This document shows positions 48,066-57,305 of a DNA stretch of 64,000 nucleotides, piece by piece. Positions within the stretch are counted from its first letter, which is position 1, and each line of letters starts with the position of its first letter. The stretch is from Anditalea andensis. GTDB taxonomy: Bacteria; Bacteroidota; Bacteroidia; Cytophagales; Cyclobacteriaceae. Location of the stretch: assembly GCF_000714815.1 (NCBI RefSeq), contig NZ_JMIH01000016.1:186001-250000 (forward strand). The letters run 5' to 3'. The position numbers and the translations under genes are program-made. The notes below the pieces were generated by a model that was not told the DNA's origin, did no database searches, and saw nothing but the letters and a program-made list of their open reading frames with translations.

Positions 48066-50000
48066 TTATTTTATGGTTATTTTTATAGTTACCTTCTCCA
48101 TGGATGGATCCAATAACTGTTCTTTCTTCATATTCAGCACTGGAATACCGTCTTTGTCAAAATGTACTGGCCGGATACGTGCATGTCTTCCCGGATCAAA
48201 CAGTCCCCCATCACCTTTATCTCCGGGACCACTCACTTCCCCTTCAGTTCTGGAGTGATAAACTATCAATGGTTGATCCATCTCATCTATTGTAAATGAA
48301 TTATGCCCCGGTCCTACCTGCCCGTCAAGATCGTCTGAACTAAGTAACGGATAGGGGATTTTTGCCCAACTATCTACATCCAGTAAGTCAGCGTCTGCAT
48401 CTGCATGCAGGATACCTATGCTATATGCCTCATCTACGGTGGAAGCGGAAAATGCCAGAAATACTTTACCGCCATTTTTAATGACAGCAGATCCTTCATT
48501 GACCCATGTATTGTCTTTTCTCTCCCACCCGTACTGGGGAACTGATAACAAAGTGGCTTTTGATGTCAACTTCCAGGGCTGATCAGGATCAATAGAAGCG
48601 ATCATAATGTTTGACAGCATTGGCTTTTCGGCCCAGGACACATAGTGGGTCCCGTTACTTTCAAAATAGGTCATATCCAGTGAGAAGTGCTTAAAAGCCA
48701 TTTCATCTCCCTCTACTGCCTCACTGTAGTGCCCTTCGGTCTCCCAGTTTTCCGCTTTCATGGGATCTCTGTCTCCTTTATTACAGGCTATTATGATAGG
48801 ACGAATACCCCATACGCCCCACTCGGGTCTGCTGGTAGTAAACAGTACATACCAAGTGCCGTTTATTTCATGAATTTCGGGGGCCCATACCCAGCGCTCA
48901 CTGATAGCTGATTTATCTACATGCCAGATAGTGATCTCTTCCGCATTAGCCAGATCTTCTATTCTCTCTGCTTTTCTGAGGATAACCCTATCATATCCAG
49001 TAGGATCATCACTTCCTATCATAGGATAAGAAGCAGTAAAGTAATAATAACCATCACTTCCCTTCACCACATGTGGATCTGCCCGCTGCTCTATAAAAGG
49101 ATTTTCAAACTGATGGAGCTTGACAGTTCCAGTAATTTCATAAGTACCCCTTTTTGAGGTGTTCAATTGACGCAGCTCCTTTTCACTCCACCGTACTGGA
49201 TGTTTTTTTGTAGATCCATCGCTATATTGAGCAGTGACCATTTCAGGAAGATCTACTGAAAATCTTTTACCTTTTGCTACGGAGATTTCTTCTATAGGAG
49301 CAAATCCTGTATGGACTATAGTGCCATATTTTCTTAAAATTCTCTTAAAAGCCTCTCCATCTAAATTAAGTATACTTCCCTGCACAGCACCTCTAGGAGT
49401 ATCAATATTCGCTAAAGATCTGCTATAAGATCCTATTTCTCTTGTTTGGGATATCGTTTTCAGATCCTGGGTCATTGATTCGTAAAATTTGCCATCCGAT
49501 CCGCTCCAGGATATTCTATATGATCTTAATTTACTATCAAACTCACAGATAGGGTTTTTTACTTTGATACTATCTGATAGAATTACTAATCTTTCATTTT
49601 TAAAATCAATTAAATCCTCCGAATCATATATAAATACCCCATGACCATTTTGGTTGTCTGATGTGATGAGACCGAAGCCTGTATCCTTATTGAACAAATG
49701 GGGAGCACCCATTTTACGTGATCCGATCAATGGATATAAGATAGCTTTACCATTATTTAACGGTGTAAAATTTCCATTGCTATTATAGGCTAAATGCAAA
49801 GCTTTAGTACGTTCTGAGTCCCCTTCACCCACATAGACCAACAGTTTTCCACCTTCGGATCTGGCTGTATCAGGGTTTATAAATGCAGTAAAAAAAGAGT
49901 TGGGTTTAATGTTACATTCTGCATATTGGGGACATAACAATGATAGACAGATAATCGCTAACGCGTAATAGACGGGGGTTTTGAAATATGGTTTGACCAT
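48066..50000 (-). CDS. Multidomain GH43 enzyme with Ig-like insert
   Basis: 644 residues, N-terminal signal (about 8-29). Three parts: a degenerate propeller-like region (about 45-235), a Big_4-type Ig domain (about 238-295: VDLPEMVTAQYSDGSTKKHPVRW) and a catalytic GH43 domain (about 300-635) with base D308 (QRADPHVV), D442 (FSLDMTYF) and acid E502 (VNEGSAV). The final GPGHNSFTIDEMDQPLIVYHSR contains the family His. The architecture parallels the 692-residue GH43 of the main operon. First gene of the two-gene GH43 operon. Probable arabinofuranosidase; the exact bond is unknown. Confidence 0.88.
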   Translation of the reverse strand: MVKPYFKTPVYYALAIICLSLLCPQYAECNIKPNSFFTAFINPDTARSEGGKLLVYVGEGDSERTKALHLAYNSNGNFTPLNNGKAILYPLIGSRKMGAPHLFNKDTGFGLITSDNQNGHGVFIYDSEDLIDFKNERLVILSDSIKVKNPICEFDSKLRSYRISWSGSDGKFYESMTQDLKTISQTREIGSYSRSLANIDTPRGAVQGSILNLDGEAFKRILRKYGTIVHTGFAPIEEISVAKGKRFSVDLPEMVTAQYSDGSTKKHPVRWSEKELRQLNTSKRGTYEITGTVKLHQFENPFIEQRADPHVVKGSDGYYYFTASYPMIGSDDPTGYDRVILRKAERIEDLANAEEITIWHVDKSAISERWVWAPEIHEINGTWYVLFTTSRPEWGVWGIRPIIIACNKGDRDPMKAENWETEGHYSEAVEGDEMAFKHFSLDMTYFESNGTHYVSWAEKPMLSNIMIASIDPDQPWKLTSKATLLSVPQYGWERKDNTWVNEGSAVIKNGGKVFLAFSASTVDEAYSIGILHADADADLLDVDSWAKIPYPLLSSDDLDGQVGPGHNSFTIDEMDQPLIVYHSRTEGEVSGPGDKGDGGLFDPGRHARIRPVHFDKDGIPVLNMKKEQLLDPSMEKVTIKITIK

Positions 50001-50212
50001 GTTACTATTTAAATGAGAACTACAAATAATTCATTTCACAATTCTATACGTACAAATATAAATAAAGTGTCAATTTTACACTAATTTAAATATATATAAT
50101 TACCCAGCAGCATTTATGAGGATTAAATTTATTATTTGGAATTTATACCGCTATATTCGGCTCTACCTTAAAGGGCGATATTTACATAAAATAGATAAAA
50201 AAAAAGTTATCC

Positions 50213-50596
50213 ATGATTCAAAATATACACCATATCGCTATTATTTGTTCCGATTATGATATTTCTAAAAAATTTTATGTTGAAGTTCTGGGTTTGACTA
50301 TTATAAATGAAACCTATAGATTAGAAAGGGATTCATATAAGTTAGATTTAGCTATAAATAAAACATACTGCATTGAGCTTTTTTCATTCCCAAACCCTCC
50401 TAAAAGAATTTCCAGACCAGAAGCCAGTGGATTAAGACATCTGGCTTTTGCAGTAAGCAATTTAGAGCAGTCTATTGATCATCTAAAAAACCACCAAGTG
50501 GTATGCGAACCTATCAGAATAGATAATATTACAGGAAAACGGTTTACTTTTTTCAGCGATCCGGACGGATTACCATTAGAATTATACGAAGGTTAA
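50213..50596 (+). CDS. VOC-family (glyoxalase/bleomycin-resistance fold) protein
   Basis: 127 residues, one pair of beta-alpha-beta-beta-beta modules. Metal-ligand positions are visible: H6/H7 (IHHIAI), Glu in YCIELFSF (about 55), His in GLRHLAFAV (about 77) and Glu in LPLELYEG (about 124). The sequence resembles the YaeR/SMU1112c-like group, often listed as lactoylglutathione lyase-related without proof of glyoxalase activity. Monocistronic. Confidence 0.85.
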   Translation: MIQNIHHIAIICSDYDISKKFYVEVLGLTIINETYRLERDSYKLDLAINKTYCIELFSFPNPPKRISRPEASGLRHLAFAVSNLEQSIDHLKNHQVVCEPIRIDNITGKRFTFFSDPDGLPLELYEG

Positions 50597-50749
50597 TTAT
50601 AATATTTGAAACACAATATATCATTTCCTATAAATTATAAAATCAGGTAATCTTTGGAAACCACTATACTCACAGGCAATCAAAATACATCGATTCGTCA
50701 ACTATACGAACCGATGTGTTTATTCTCTCCAAATTTAACTGTAGTTTAT

Positions 50750-51688
50750 TTAAATTTCGATGACGACCTTACCCGTAAACCCACCTTTCTGAGCTTTTGA
50801 ATGTGCCTCAGAGATATTTTCTAACTGAAATATTTCAGCAATATAAGGTTTAAGCCACCCATCCTCCACGGTCTGTTTGATTTTATATAAATCATGCCGA
50901 TCAGGCTTCACTACCACTATTTTCATTTGCCGGTGAATGGCTACATCTTTTAATGCCTTGGCAGCTCCTGCAAAATTTTCTGCCCCCCCTTTAGTAGATA
51001 TAAACATGCCTTCACCTTCCAGCTGGGCTATAAAATCAGATATGGTATGTTTACCACTTGCATCAAAGATCAAATTAAACTTATGGTTTTCAGGAATTTC
51101 TTCTTTGTCATAAGCCCAGACTTCTGTACAGCCTATATTCTTAGCAAAATCCACGTGATCTCCACTACAGGTACCATATACTGTACAGTCAAAGCTCCTT
51201 GCTATCTGCACAGCTACTGCTCCGACACCACCCGTACACCCCATCACTAAGATTTTATCTCTATTTTTTAATTTCCCTAAACCAATTAAACCCTGCCAAA
51301 CGGTACAACCCACAAGAGGCAGTGAAGCTGCTTCGGTGAAATTAATATTTGCCGGCTTATGACAAAGATTGATATCCTTTGCGATGATCTGCTCGGAATA
51401 GGCACCACCCAGAGCAGCATTCAAAAAGCCAAACACTTCATCACCTTGATTGTATTTATTGTTTTTGGACGCCAAAACTGTACCGCTAAAATCACTTCCT
51501 ATAATATGGTCACCAAATAAACCGGTAACAATTTTTGTCCTTCCTTCCCTTACATGAATATCAATTGGATTGACAGATGAAGCTTTATTTCTTATAAGGA
51601 CTTCACCATCTTTGAGGTCGGGAACAGGTACTTCTTTAATTTTAAAAACTTCAGGACCTCCATATTTTTCGATAACAGCTGCTTTCAT
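50750..51688 (-). CDS. NADPH:quinone reductase-like medium-chain dehydrogenase (zinc-free)
   Basis: 312 residues. N-terminal GroES-like domain (VLIRNKASSVNPIDIHVREG near 29-48) and Rossmann domain with LVMGCTGGVGAVAVQIAR (about 147-164). The structural and catalytic zinc cysteines of alcohol dehydrogenases are absent, which places it with QOR/zeta-crystallin-type reductases acting on quinones or enones. Monocistronic, with no informative neighbours. Confidence 0.88.
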   Translation of the reverse strand: MKAAVIEKYGGPEVFKIKEVPVPDLKDGEVLIRNKASSVNPIDIHVREGRTKIVTGLFGDHIIGSDFSGTVLASKNNKYNQGDEVFGFLNAALGGAYSEQIIAKDINLCHKPANINFTEAASLPLVGCTVWQGLIGLGKLKNRDKILVMGCTGGVGAVAVQIARSFDCTVYGTCSGDHVDFAKNIGCTEVWAYDKEEIPENHKFNLIFDASGKHTISDFIAQLEGEGMFISTKGGAENFAGAAKALKDVAIHRQMKIVVVKPDRHDLYKIKQTVEDGWLKPYIAEIFQLENISEAHSKAQKGGFTGKVVIEI

Positions 51689-51968
51689 GATTATGTTTCT
51701 TTTAAAATCTTTTAAAATTGAATGTTAATCGTCACCCAATAACTATACCTATACTCAACCTTCTTCAATAAATCGCTACGGCTGAGTATATTTTAAAGTA
51801 GACATAAATACGTAGCTATAAGGCAATATTATGTAACTTAACCTAAACATCGGTTAAACAGAATATATATATATATAAGATAGAACCGAAGATATGGCTA
51901 CAATAATCATATACACAAATATGATTTGATTATTAATTAATAAGTGAGGATAACTTCTGCCTAAAACG

Positions 51969-53060
51969 TTACCATAACTGTCTTCCCAATGTCCATTCCA
52001 TATAATCAGCTCTTCCACCATGTGCCCTTAATGTGAGCGATACTGATGTTTTCTCTCCAACCTGATATTTTAATCCATATCGCTGATAAGCCATATGATG
52101 AGTAGGATGAGGCTTACGAAGATAAAAGGCATATTGTGTGACCAGGCTTACTTTATTCATATGAAGTTCATGTCCAAAAGCAACTCCCCATCGCCAGCTA
52201 AAAAAAGGAATGTATCCGTCATTCTGGGCATTCATAGCCATTCGATCTCTTACATATCCTTCATTATAATCTACATCCAATCCTCCGCTAAATGAACCTA
52301 GTAGATTATATCGATAGGCCAAAGTATAATTCATTCCAAATGCCGGAAAAACGTTATAATCCAGGTTCCTAACACTTTTGACTCCCCCTCTCAAAAAGGC
52401 ATAGTGGGAAAATTTTTTAAGTTCATAATCCACTTCAGGGCTATTAAAGGCTGGCAGAATACTGGCACTCTGTTCTGATAATTGATAACGCACTCCTAGC
52501 CCCAATGACAATATGTTAAACCCGGTATTGGGCAATCTTCTAGCGCCATTACTGATATGGGTAATTCCGCTAATAAACTGCACATCAAATCTGGATGAAA
52601 GGTCATAAGTATAAATGAGCTGTCCTTCTACAAAGAAATTTAAATTGGTGCCAATAGCCTGCTGCTCCGGATTGTCTATGGGATCATACGGATTTTCGAC
52701 ATAGGCCAATCCTACCGATACCCTTCCAGAAAGATCATGCCGTCCTCCACCCACCAAACTTGGTTGCATAAAACCACTTAATGCAATTGACCTTCCGGTT
52801 GCCAGATTTCCATGGTCCATATAGGTCAGACTTACTCCTGTCAATGGATAGTTCATGGCCCTATGGTATTGCTTAGTCTTCAGTACAGTAGCATAATCTA
52901 ATTTAAAAAAAGTGCGATCACCTTTTACCTCTGCCATATCCTCTGAATAGCCAAAGAGCTGTCCTCTTGAACTTTGGAATTGGAGATAGCTCTGACTATA
53001 GGAAGGGAAAATAGGGATAATAAGAAACAGTGTTATGATAAGCTTAAAAGTAAATTTCAT
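51969..53060 (-). CDS. PagL-like acyloxyacyl hydrolase / lipid A deacylase
   Basis: 363 residues with a signal peptide (about 1-22, ending PSYSQ) and a beta-barrel pattern. The PagL active-site block FISGITHISNGARRLPNTGFN (about 163-183) contains catalytic H168 and S170. PagL removes the 3-O acyl chain of lipid A in the outer membrane. Longer than Pseudomonas PagL (about 170 residues), as is normal for the Bacteroidota acyloxyacyl hydrolase family, with additional strands C-terminal. Monocistronic. The reaction is inferred from the conserved block. Confidence 0.82.
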   Translation of the reverse strand: MKFTFKLIITLFLIIPIFPSYSQSYLQFQSSRGQLFGYSEDMAEVKGDRTFFKLDYATVLKTKQYHRAMNYPLTGVSLTYMDHGNLATGRSIALSGFMQPSLVGGGRHDLSGRVSVGLAYVENPYDPIDNPEQQAIGTNLNFFVEGQLIYTYDLSSRFDVQFISGITHISNGARRLPNTGFNILSLGLGVRYQLSEQSASILPAFNSPEVDYELKKFSHYAFLRGGVKSVRNLDYNVFPAFGMNYTLAYRYNLLGSFSGGLDVDYNEGYVRDRMAMNAQNDGYIPFFSWRWGVAFGHELHMNKVSLVTQYAFYLRKPHPTHHMAYQRYGLKYQVGEKTSVSLTLRAHGGRADYMEWTLGRQLW

Positions 53061-53495
53061 TGTTGTAATTATTCTAGTTTTGTTATTAGAACCGCTATTT
53101 TATAAATAGGGTTTAATTTCATACATGCTTTATAGGGTTTAATTTCATACATGCTTTTACCGTGGAGTTAAAATCAGCTCTATGCCTTTTTGATGTAAGT
53201 AAGCTATATTGGGCAAGGTTTAGGCTCCCTACACCGGAAATACATATGTGGTAAAATCCTGAAATACTATCGTTTTGTCTGAAAATGACTACAACTGATT
53301 ACATGATGGACAAGGATATAAATCTATTCATCAAACAAAAGTCCCGAGCCCTTTCAAAAGTAAATCAAACACTATTTACCATCTAATGGCCCGAGAACTT
53401 TTTTCATCAACCGTCAAGAACTTCAAATAAAATATTCTATATCTCAGTAACTTCCTGTCTATCACTACCCTACGCACCGTAAATGTCCCTGGGGT
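53061..53495. other. Intergenic region with a tandem repeat
   Basis: 435 bp between the PagL-like gene start and the end of the ACP-like gene, both leftward. Apart from the 26-bp tandem repeat at 53107-53158 it shows two CCCGAG direct repeats (53344-53349, 53384-53389) of unknown meaning. A 27-codon plus-strand stretch from 53306 is too short to support a gene. Confidence 0.45.
53107..53158. repeat. Tandem duplication of a 26-bp unit
   Basis: The unit beginning TAGGGTTTAATTTCATACAT occurs at 53107-53132 and again at 53133-53158 with no difference except at the distal edge. It lies about 50 bp upstream of the PagL-like gene start, so the copies may duplicate part of its promoter region. Confidence 0.8.
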
Positions 53496-53747
53496 TTATT
53501 TATTATTTAGCTTTACAGTATTACTTAAACAGGATACTATTGCATAAGGGCAGCAATAGGGTGAATTTATTTCATCTTCCAAATATATACCGAGGCGTAA
53601 TTCCATTTCAAATATCAGTGCTTGTATATACCAATGAGAAACATTAATTTCGTTTAAGAAATTTTTATGTTTAAATTTTCCAGTTGTATGGATTCCAAAG
53701 GATCTAAACACCTCAATAACGATTCTATACTGCGTATAGGTCATCAT
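53496..53747 (-). CDS. Small acyl-carrier-protein-like protein downstream of the first RND operon
   Basis: 83 residues. Predicted helices and the segment IQALIFEMELRLGIYLEDEI (about 41-60) look like helix II of acyl carrier proteins (xxxVElvmaLEEeFgIeIpDee). The DSL serine motif is replaced by NVSHWY, so phosphopantetheine attachment is doubtful. It is about one-third identical to the 85-residue protein at 61567-61824, which also follows an RND gene. It starts 7 bp after the PG0541-like gene, so it is the fifth gene of the efflux operon. Function unknown. Confidence 0.6.
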   Translation of the reverse strand: MMTYTQYRIVIEVFRSFGIHTTGKFKHKNFLNEINVSHWYIQALIFEMELRLGIYLEDEINSPYCCPYAIVSCLSNTVKLNNK

Positions 53748-53754
53748 TTATTTT

Positions 53755-54051
53755 TTAGAAATCTGCTATTGCGGCATCCCATGTAAATGCTTTTAGTCCC
53801 TGATCCACCCCAGAAGCATTCAGTTCTTTTAAATTTGATAATAGATCATCTGCTTTATCAGCAGGGATAAAACATAAGACTGCATTATTTAGGGCAGGCC
53901 ATGTATGGGTTCCCATTTTTGGCTCTCCTTTATCTGTTCCTCTACCCTGTAAATCATTGAATTTGGTAAACCCCCGGATTTCCAATTCTTCTAATACATT
54001 CAGAACTTCTTCTGAAAAAGCCTGATTGAATATGATCATTATTGCTTTCAT
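53755..54051 (-). CDS. PG0541-type P-II-like transporter-associated protein
   Basis: 98 residues from the ATG at 54051 (an ATG directly before it is equally possible; a farther upstream in-frame start adds a poor leader). Family features: KAIMIIFNQAFSEEVLNVLE at the start, GFTKFNDLQGRGTDKG, MGTHTWPALNNAVLCFI and FTWDAAI at the end. The fold is ferredoxin-like and related to P-II nitrogen regulators; such proteins recur downstream of RND transporters and may gate them by binding a small ligand. It follows the RND gene by about 135 bp. Confidence 0.82.
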   Translation of the reverse strand: MKAIMIIFNQAFSEEVLNVLEELEIRGFTKFNDLQGRGTDKGEPKMGTHTWPALNNAVLCFIPADKADDLLSNLKELNASGVDQGLKAFTWDAAIADF

Positions 54052-54185
54052 CATTATTTTATGAATTTTTAAGGGCGGTATGGAACCAAGGATGCATTCC
54101 CGGTTAAGGATCGGGTTAACCAAATAGTTAATATTTCTATCGCGCTAGATTTCAACACTTGTTTTTAACATTATGAATGGGAGGA

Positions 54186-57100
54186 CTAACCTTCCAATAG
54201 GCTGATTTTCTTAACCTTCTTTCTATGGAATATAGCATAAACTACAGGAACCAAAACCAAAGTCACTACTGTAGAGAATATCAATCCTCCAAGAACTGCT
54301 ATGGCCATAGGCTGCCAGGTTTCGGACCCCTCTCCAGTACTGAATGCCAACGGAAACATGGCCAATATGGTAGTCAAAGTAGTCATCAATACTGGTCTCA
54401 GTCTGGAAGCCCCCGCATTTACGATAGCATCGAATAATGATTCTCCACGACCTCTTAAAAGCTGTATATAATCTACCAGTACTATAGCATTTTTTACTAC
54501 TATACCTACCAGAATAATGGCTCCTATAAAGGCAATAACACTAAGTTTTGTATTGGTCAGCACCAATGCTATAATTACCCCCGTAAAGGCAAAAGGAAGA
54601 GAAAACATGATGATAAAAGGATCCTTTAAAGATTCGAATTGGGCAGCCATGACTATATATACCAAGATGATACTAAGCCCCAAGAGCAGAAAAAGATCTC
54701 CGAATGCTTCCTGTTGCTGTTCTATATCTCCTCCAAAGGCTATTTCCACATTTGAAGGGATATCCATATCATTATCGATATAATCGGAGATTTCATCAAA
54801 AACCACATTTAAGGGTGTGCCTAACAGATCAGCAGTCACCTGGACATTTCTTTCCCGGTCTTTACGTTCTATTGTCGGTGGCACCATGATCTCCCGGATA
54901 TCCGCAAATGATCCCAGTTGTATATAATTACCTGCAGGAGAAAGAATCTCCACATTATTTAAATCCTCCAGAGATTCCCTGAAACTTCTGTCATATCGGA
55001 TGATAATGTCAAACTCCTCTCCTTCTTCCTTAAATTCCGTAGCAGTCAGACCGGCAATTTTGCTTCTTACATTCTGACCCACTACTCCGGGGTTCAATCC
55101 CAGCATGGCCATTTTTTCTCTATCAAAATCTATCTGCAACGCAGGCTGGGCATCACCTAATCCTAAATCTGCATTTCTTACCCCATCTATCAAGGCCAGC
55201 CCGTCTCTGATCTGCATGGCCAGGGCTTCCGTAACCTGTAAGTCATTACCGATGACATCGATCACTACCGGGGGCCCCTGTCCAGCCATTCCCCCTTGAG
55301 TACCTACAGAATAGGTGATGATTTCTGGAATATCGTGCAGCCTGGTTCTGATAACTTCTGCTATTTCAAATACAGACCTGGACCGCTCATCCACCTTGAC
55401 CAAAGTAGCAGTGATGTCAATGACATTTGGATCAGAACTGCCGCCTCCCATGCTCATACCTCCAGTAGAAGTTCCGATACCGGAAGATATGATCCTCAGT
55501 TCCGGAACTTCCTCTTCAAATATTTCTTCGATTTTGCGCATAGTCGATACAGCACTTGGTGAGTTTCTGCCCGTCGGAAGTTCTGCAGTGATGGCGATAC
55601 GTCCATTGTCAGCCTCTGGCATAAACTCAGTTCCCACTAAGGGTATCAGAAAGAACGAACCGATAAAAAGTACAAATGAAACTATGACTACCCATTTTTT
55701 TCTTATCAATGCCCAGTTAAGAATAGACTTATATTTTAGATCCAGTTTGGTTAGTATGTTCTCTATCCCATTGTCCAGCTTTCTTCCAAAATTTGTTTTT
55801 TTGCGCGATATACCGGCAGTTTCCAGCTTCAGTAATTTAGAAGATAGCATGGGAACAAGTGTAAGCGCCGCAAATGTGGACACCACCACGGTGACTACCA
55901 CTATCATTCCCAGCTGTCCAAACCAGATTCCTGTCATACCTGTCAAAAGGGTCAATGGAAAAAATACCGCTACCACGGTGAGTGTAGTGGCCATTACGGC
56001 TACCCCTACTTCTCCTGTACCATAAAGGGCTGCTTCACGGGGTTTGGTACCTTTTTCTATATAGGTAGAGATATTTTCCAATACCACTATCGCATCATCC
56101 ACCACCATCCCCAATGCTATGGAAAGAGAAGAAAGAGAGATCAGGTTAAGAGTATTACCGGTGAGCGCCAGATAAATAAAAGCTGCTATAAGAGATACAG
56201 GAATGGTCAAAGCCACGATAAAAGTAGCTCTCCACCGTCTTAAAAATATCCAAACAACCAATACCACAAAGATAATGGCATAAAGCAGTACACTGGAAAG
56301 GTTTGAAATAGAATTTTCAATAAATTCAGAGGTATCGACCACTGTTTCTATGTGGACATCTGCTGGTAGGTTTCTCTTCAGTTCCGGAAGTATGGTCAAA
56401 ACAGATCTGGCCACTTCTACTGTATTGGCGCGGTTCTGTTTTTGCACAGTAAGGGTAATGGCATTTTGCCCGTTCACCATTTCAATGCGCATGTCCTCGT
56501 CTACAGCGTCATCCACTGAAGCTATATCCGTCAGATAGACTATCCCCCCTTGCTCTGTGTTTTTTACCACTACCCTTCCGATGTCCTCTATCGACCGGAA
56601 CTCAGTATCTATCCTAATGTTATACTGTTCTTTTCCTATGCTAATATTGCCGGCCGGAATGATTACGTTTTCATTTCTTAATGCACTGGAGATATCATTA
56701 ATATCTAATGCATAACTCCTCATTTTCATTGGATCAAGATTGATCTGTATCTCCCTAGTAGGCCCGCCCTGTATATTTACAGTACCTACTCCCGGCACCC
56801 TATTCAGAGGGGTAACTATCTCATTATCGAGGATTTTCCTTAGCCCTGGATAGCTTTCGTCGGCTGTAGCCGCCAGGGTTATAACTGGGAAGCTGGCAGA
56901 ACTAAACCTGTATATCATAGGTTCATCCACATCCTCCGGTAAAATATCCCTTACCCGGGACAGGGCATCCCTTATATTATTGGAAGCCTCGTCGAGATTC
57001 GACCCCCAGTCAAACTCTAAAGTTACAATAGAGAAATTCTCCACCGAGGTAGAGCTGATATCCTCCAGATCATTTATGGTACTGAACTGGTCTTCCAAGT

Positions 57101-57296
57101 GTCTGGTAACATTTTGCTCTACTTCCAATGCACTGGCCCCTGTATAGCTGGTCATCACCGTGATGACAGGGGGGTCTATTTCCGGAAATAGATCTATAGG
57201 TAAATTAAGGGTGGAATATATTCCAAATACCATGATAGCCACAAATATCATCATGGTCATCACTGGTCTGAATACTGCCGTTTTGAATAGATTCAT
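54186..57296 (-). CDS. RND multidrug efflux permease (HAE1/AcrB family)
   Basis: 1036 residues, full length. Twelve membrane helices in two halves with two large periplasmic loops. N-terminal FKTAVFRPVMTMMIFVAIMVFGIYS; proton-relay aspartates in helix 4 (ALGMVVDDAIVVLENI near 398-413) and the matching second-half VGIVVKNAIVLVDYI. The GMAGQGPPVVIDVIGNDLQ porter segment is intact. It exports drugs, bile-like amphiphiles or metabolites through the adaptor and TolC-like channel encoded just upstream (9 bp to the adaptor gene). TetR regulation is suggested by the divergent gene. Confidence 0.94.
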   Translation of the reverse strand: MNLFKTAVFRPVMTMMIFVAIMVFGIYSTLNLPIDLFPEIDPPVITVMTSYTGASALEVEQNVTRHLEDQFSTINDLEDISSTSVENFSIVTLEFDWGSNLDEASNNIRDALSRVRDILPEDVDEPMIYRFSSASFPVITLAATADESYPGLRKILDNEIVTPLNRVPGVGTVNIQGGPTREIQINLDPMKMRSYALDINDISSALRNENVIIPAGNISIGKEQYNIRIDTEFRSIEDIGRVVVKNTEQGGIVYLTDIASVDDAVDEDMRIEMVNGQNAITLTVQKQNRANTVEVARSVLTILPELKRNLPADVHIETVVDTSEFIENSISNLSSVLLYAIIFVVLVVWIFLRRWRATFIVALTIPVSLIAAFIYLALTGNTLNLISLSSLSIALGMVVDDAIVVLENISTYIEKGTKPREAALYGTGEVGVAVMATTLTVVAVFFPLTLLTGMTGIWFGQLGMIVVVTVVVSTFAALTLVPMLSSKLLKLETAGISRKKTNFGRKLDNGIENILTKLDLKYKSILNWALIRKKWVVIVSFVLFIGSFFLIPLVGTEFMPEADNGRIAITAELPTGRNSPSAVSTMRKIEEIFEEEVPELRIISSGIGTSTGGMSMGGGSSDPNVIDITATLVKVDERSRSVFEIAEVIRTRLHDIPEIITYSVGTQGGMAGQGPPVVIDVIGNDLQVTEALAMQIRDGLALIDGVRNADLGLGDAQPALQIDFDREKMAMLGLNPGVVGQNVRSKIAGLTATEFKEEGEEFDIIIRYDRSFRESLEDLNNVEILSPAGNYIQLGSFADIREIMVPPTIERKDRERNVQVTADLLGTPLNVVFDEISDYIDNDMDIPSNVEIAFGGDIEQQQEAFGDLFLLLGLSIILVYIVMAAQFESLKDPFIIMFSLPFAFTGVIIALVLTNTKLSVIAFIGAIILVGIVVKNAIVLVDYIQLLRGRGESLFDAIVNAGASRLRPVLMTTLTTILAMFPLAFSTGEGSETWQPMAIAVLGGLIFSTVVTLVLVPVVYAIFHRKKVKKISLLEG

Positions 57297-57305
57297 TTTA
57301 GGATA

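Noticed and set aside
53306-53389. Possible insertion-sequence end with repeated CCCGAG words
   Set aside because: The words are direct, not inverted, no transposase frame is present and no target duplication was seen.
55315-56025. Plus-strand 236-residue open frame
   Set aside because: Antisense shadow of the RND permease; Ser/Ile/Pro/Thr-rich composition is typical of reversed membrane-protein codons.
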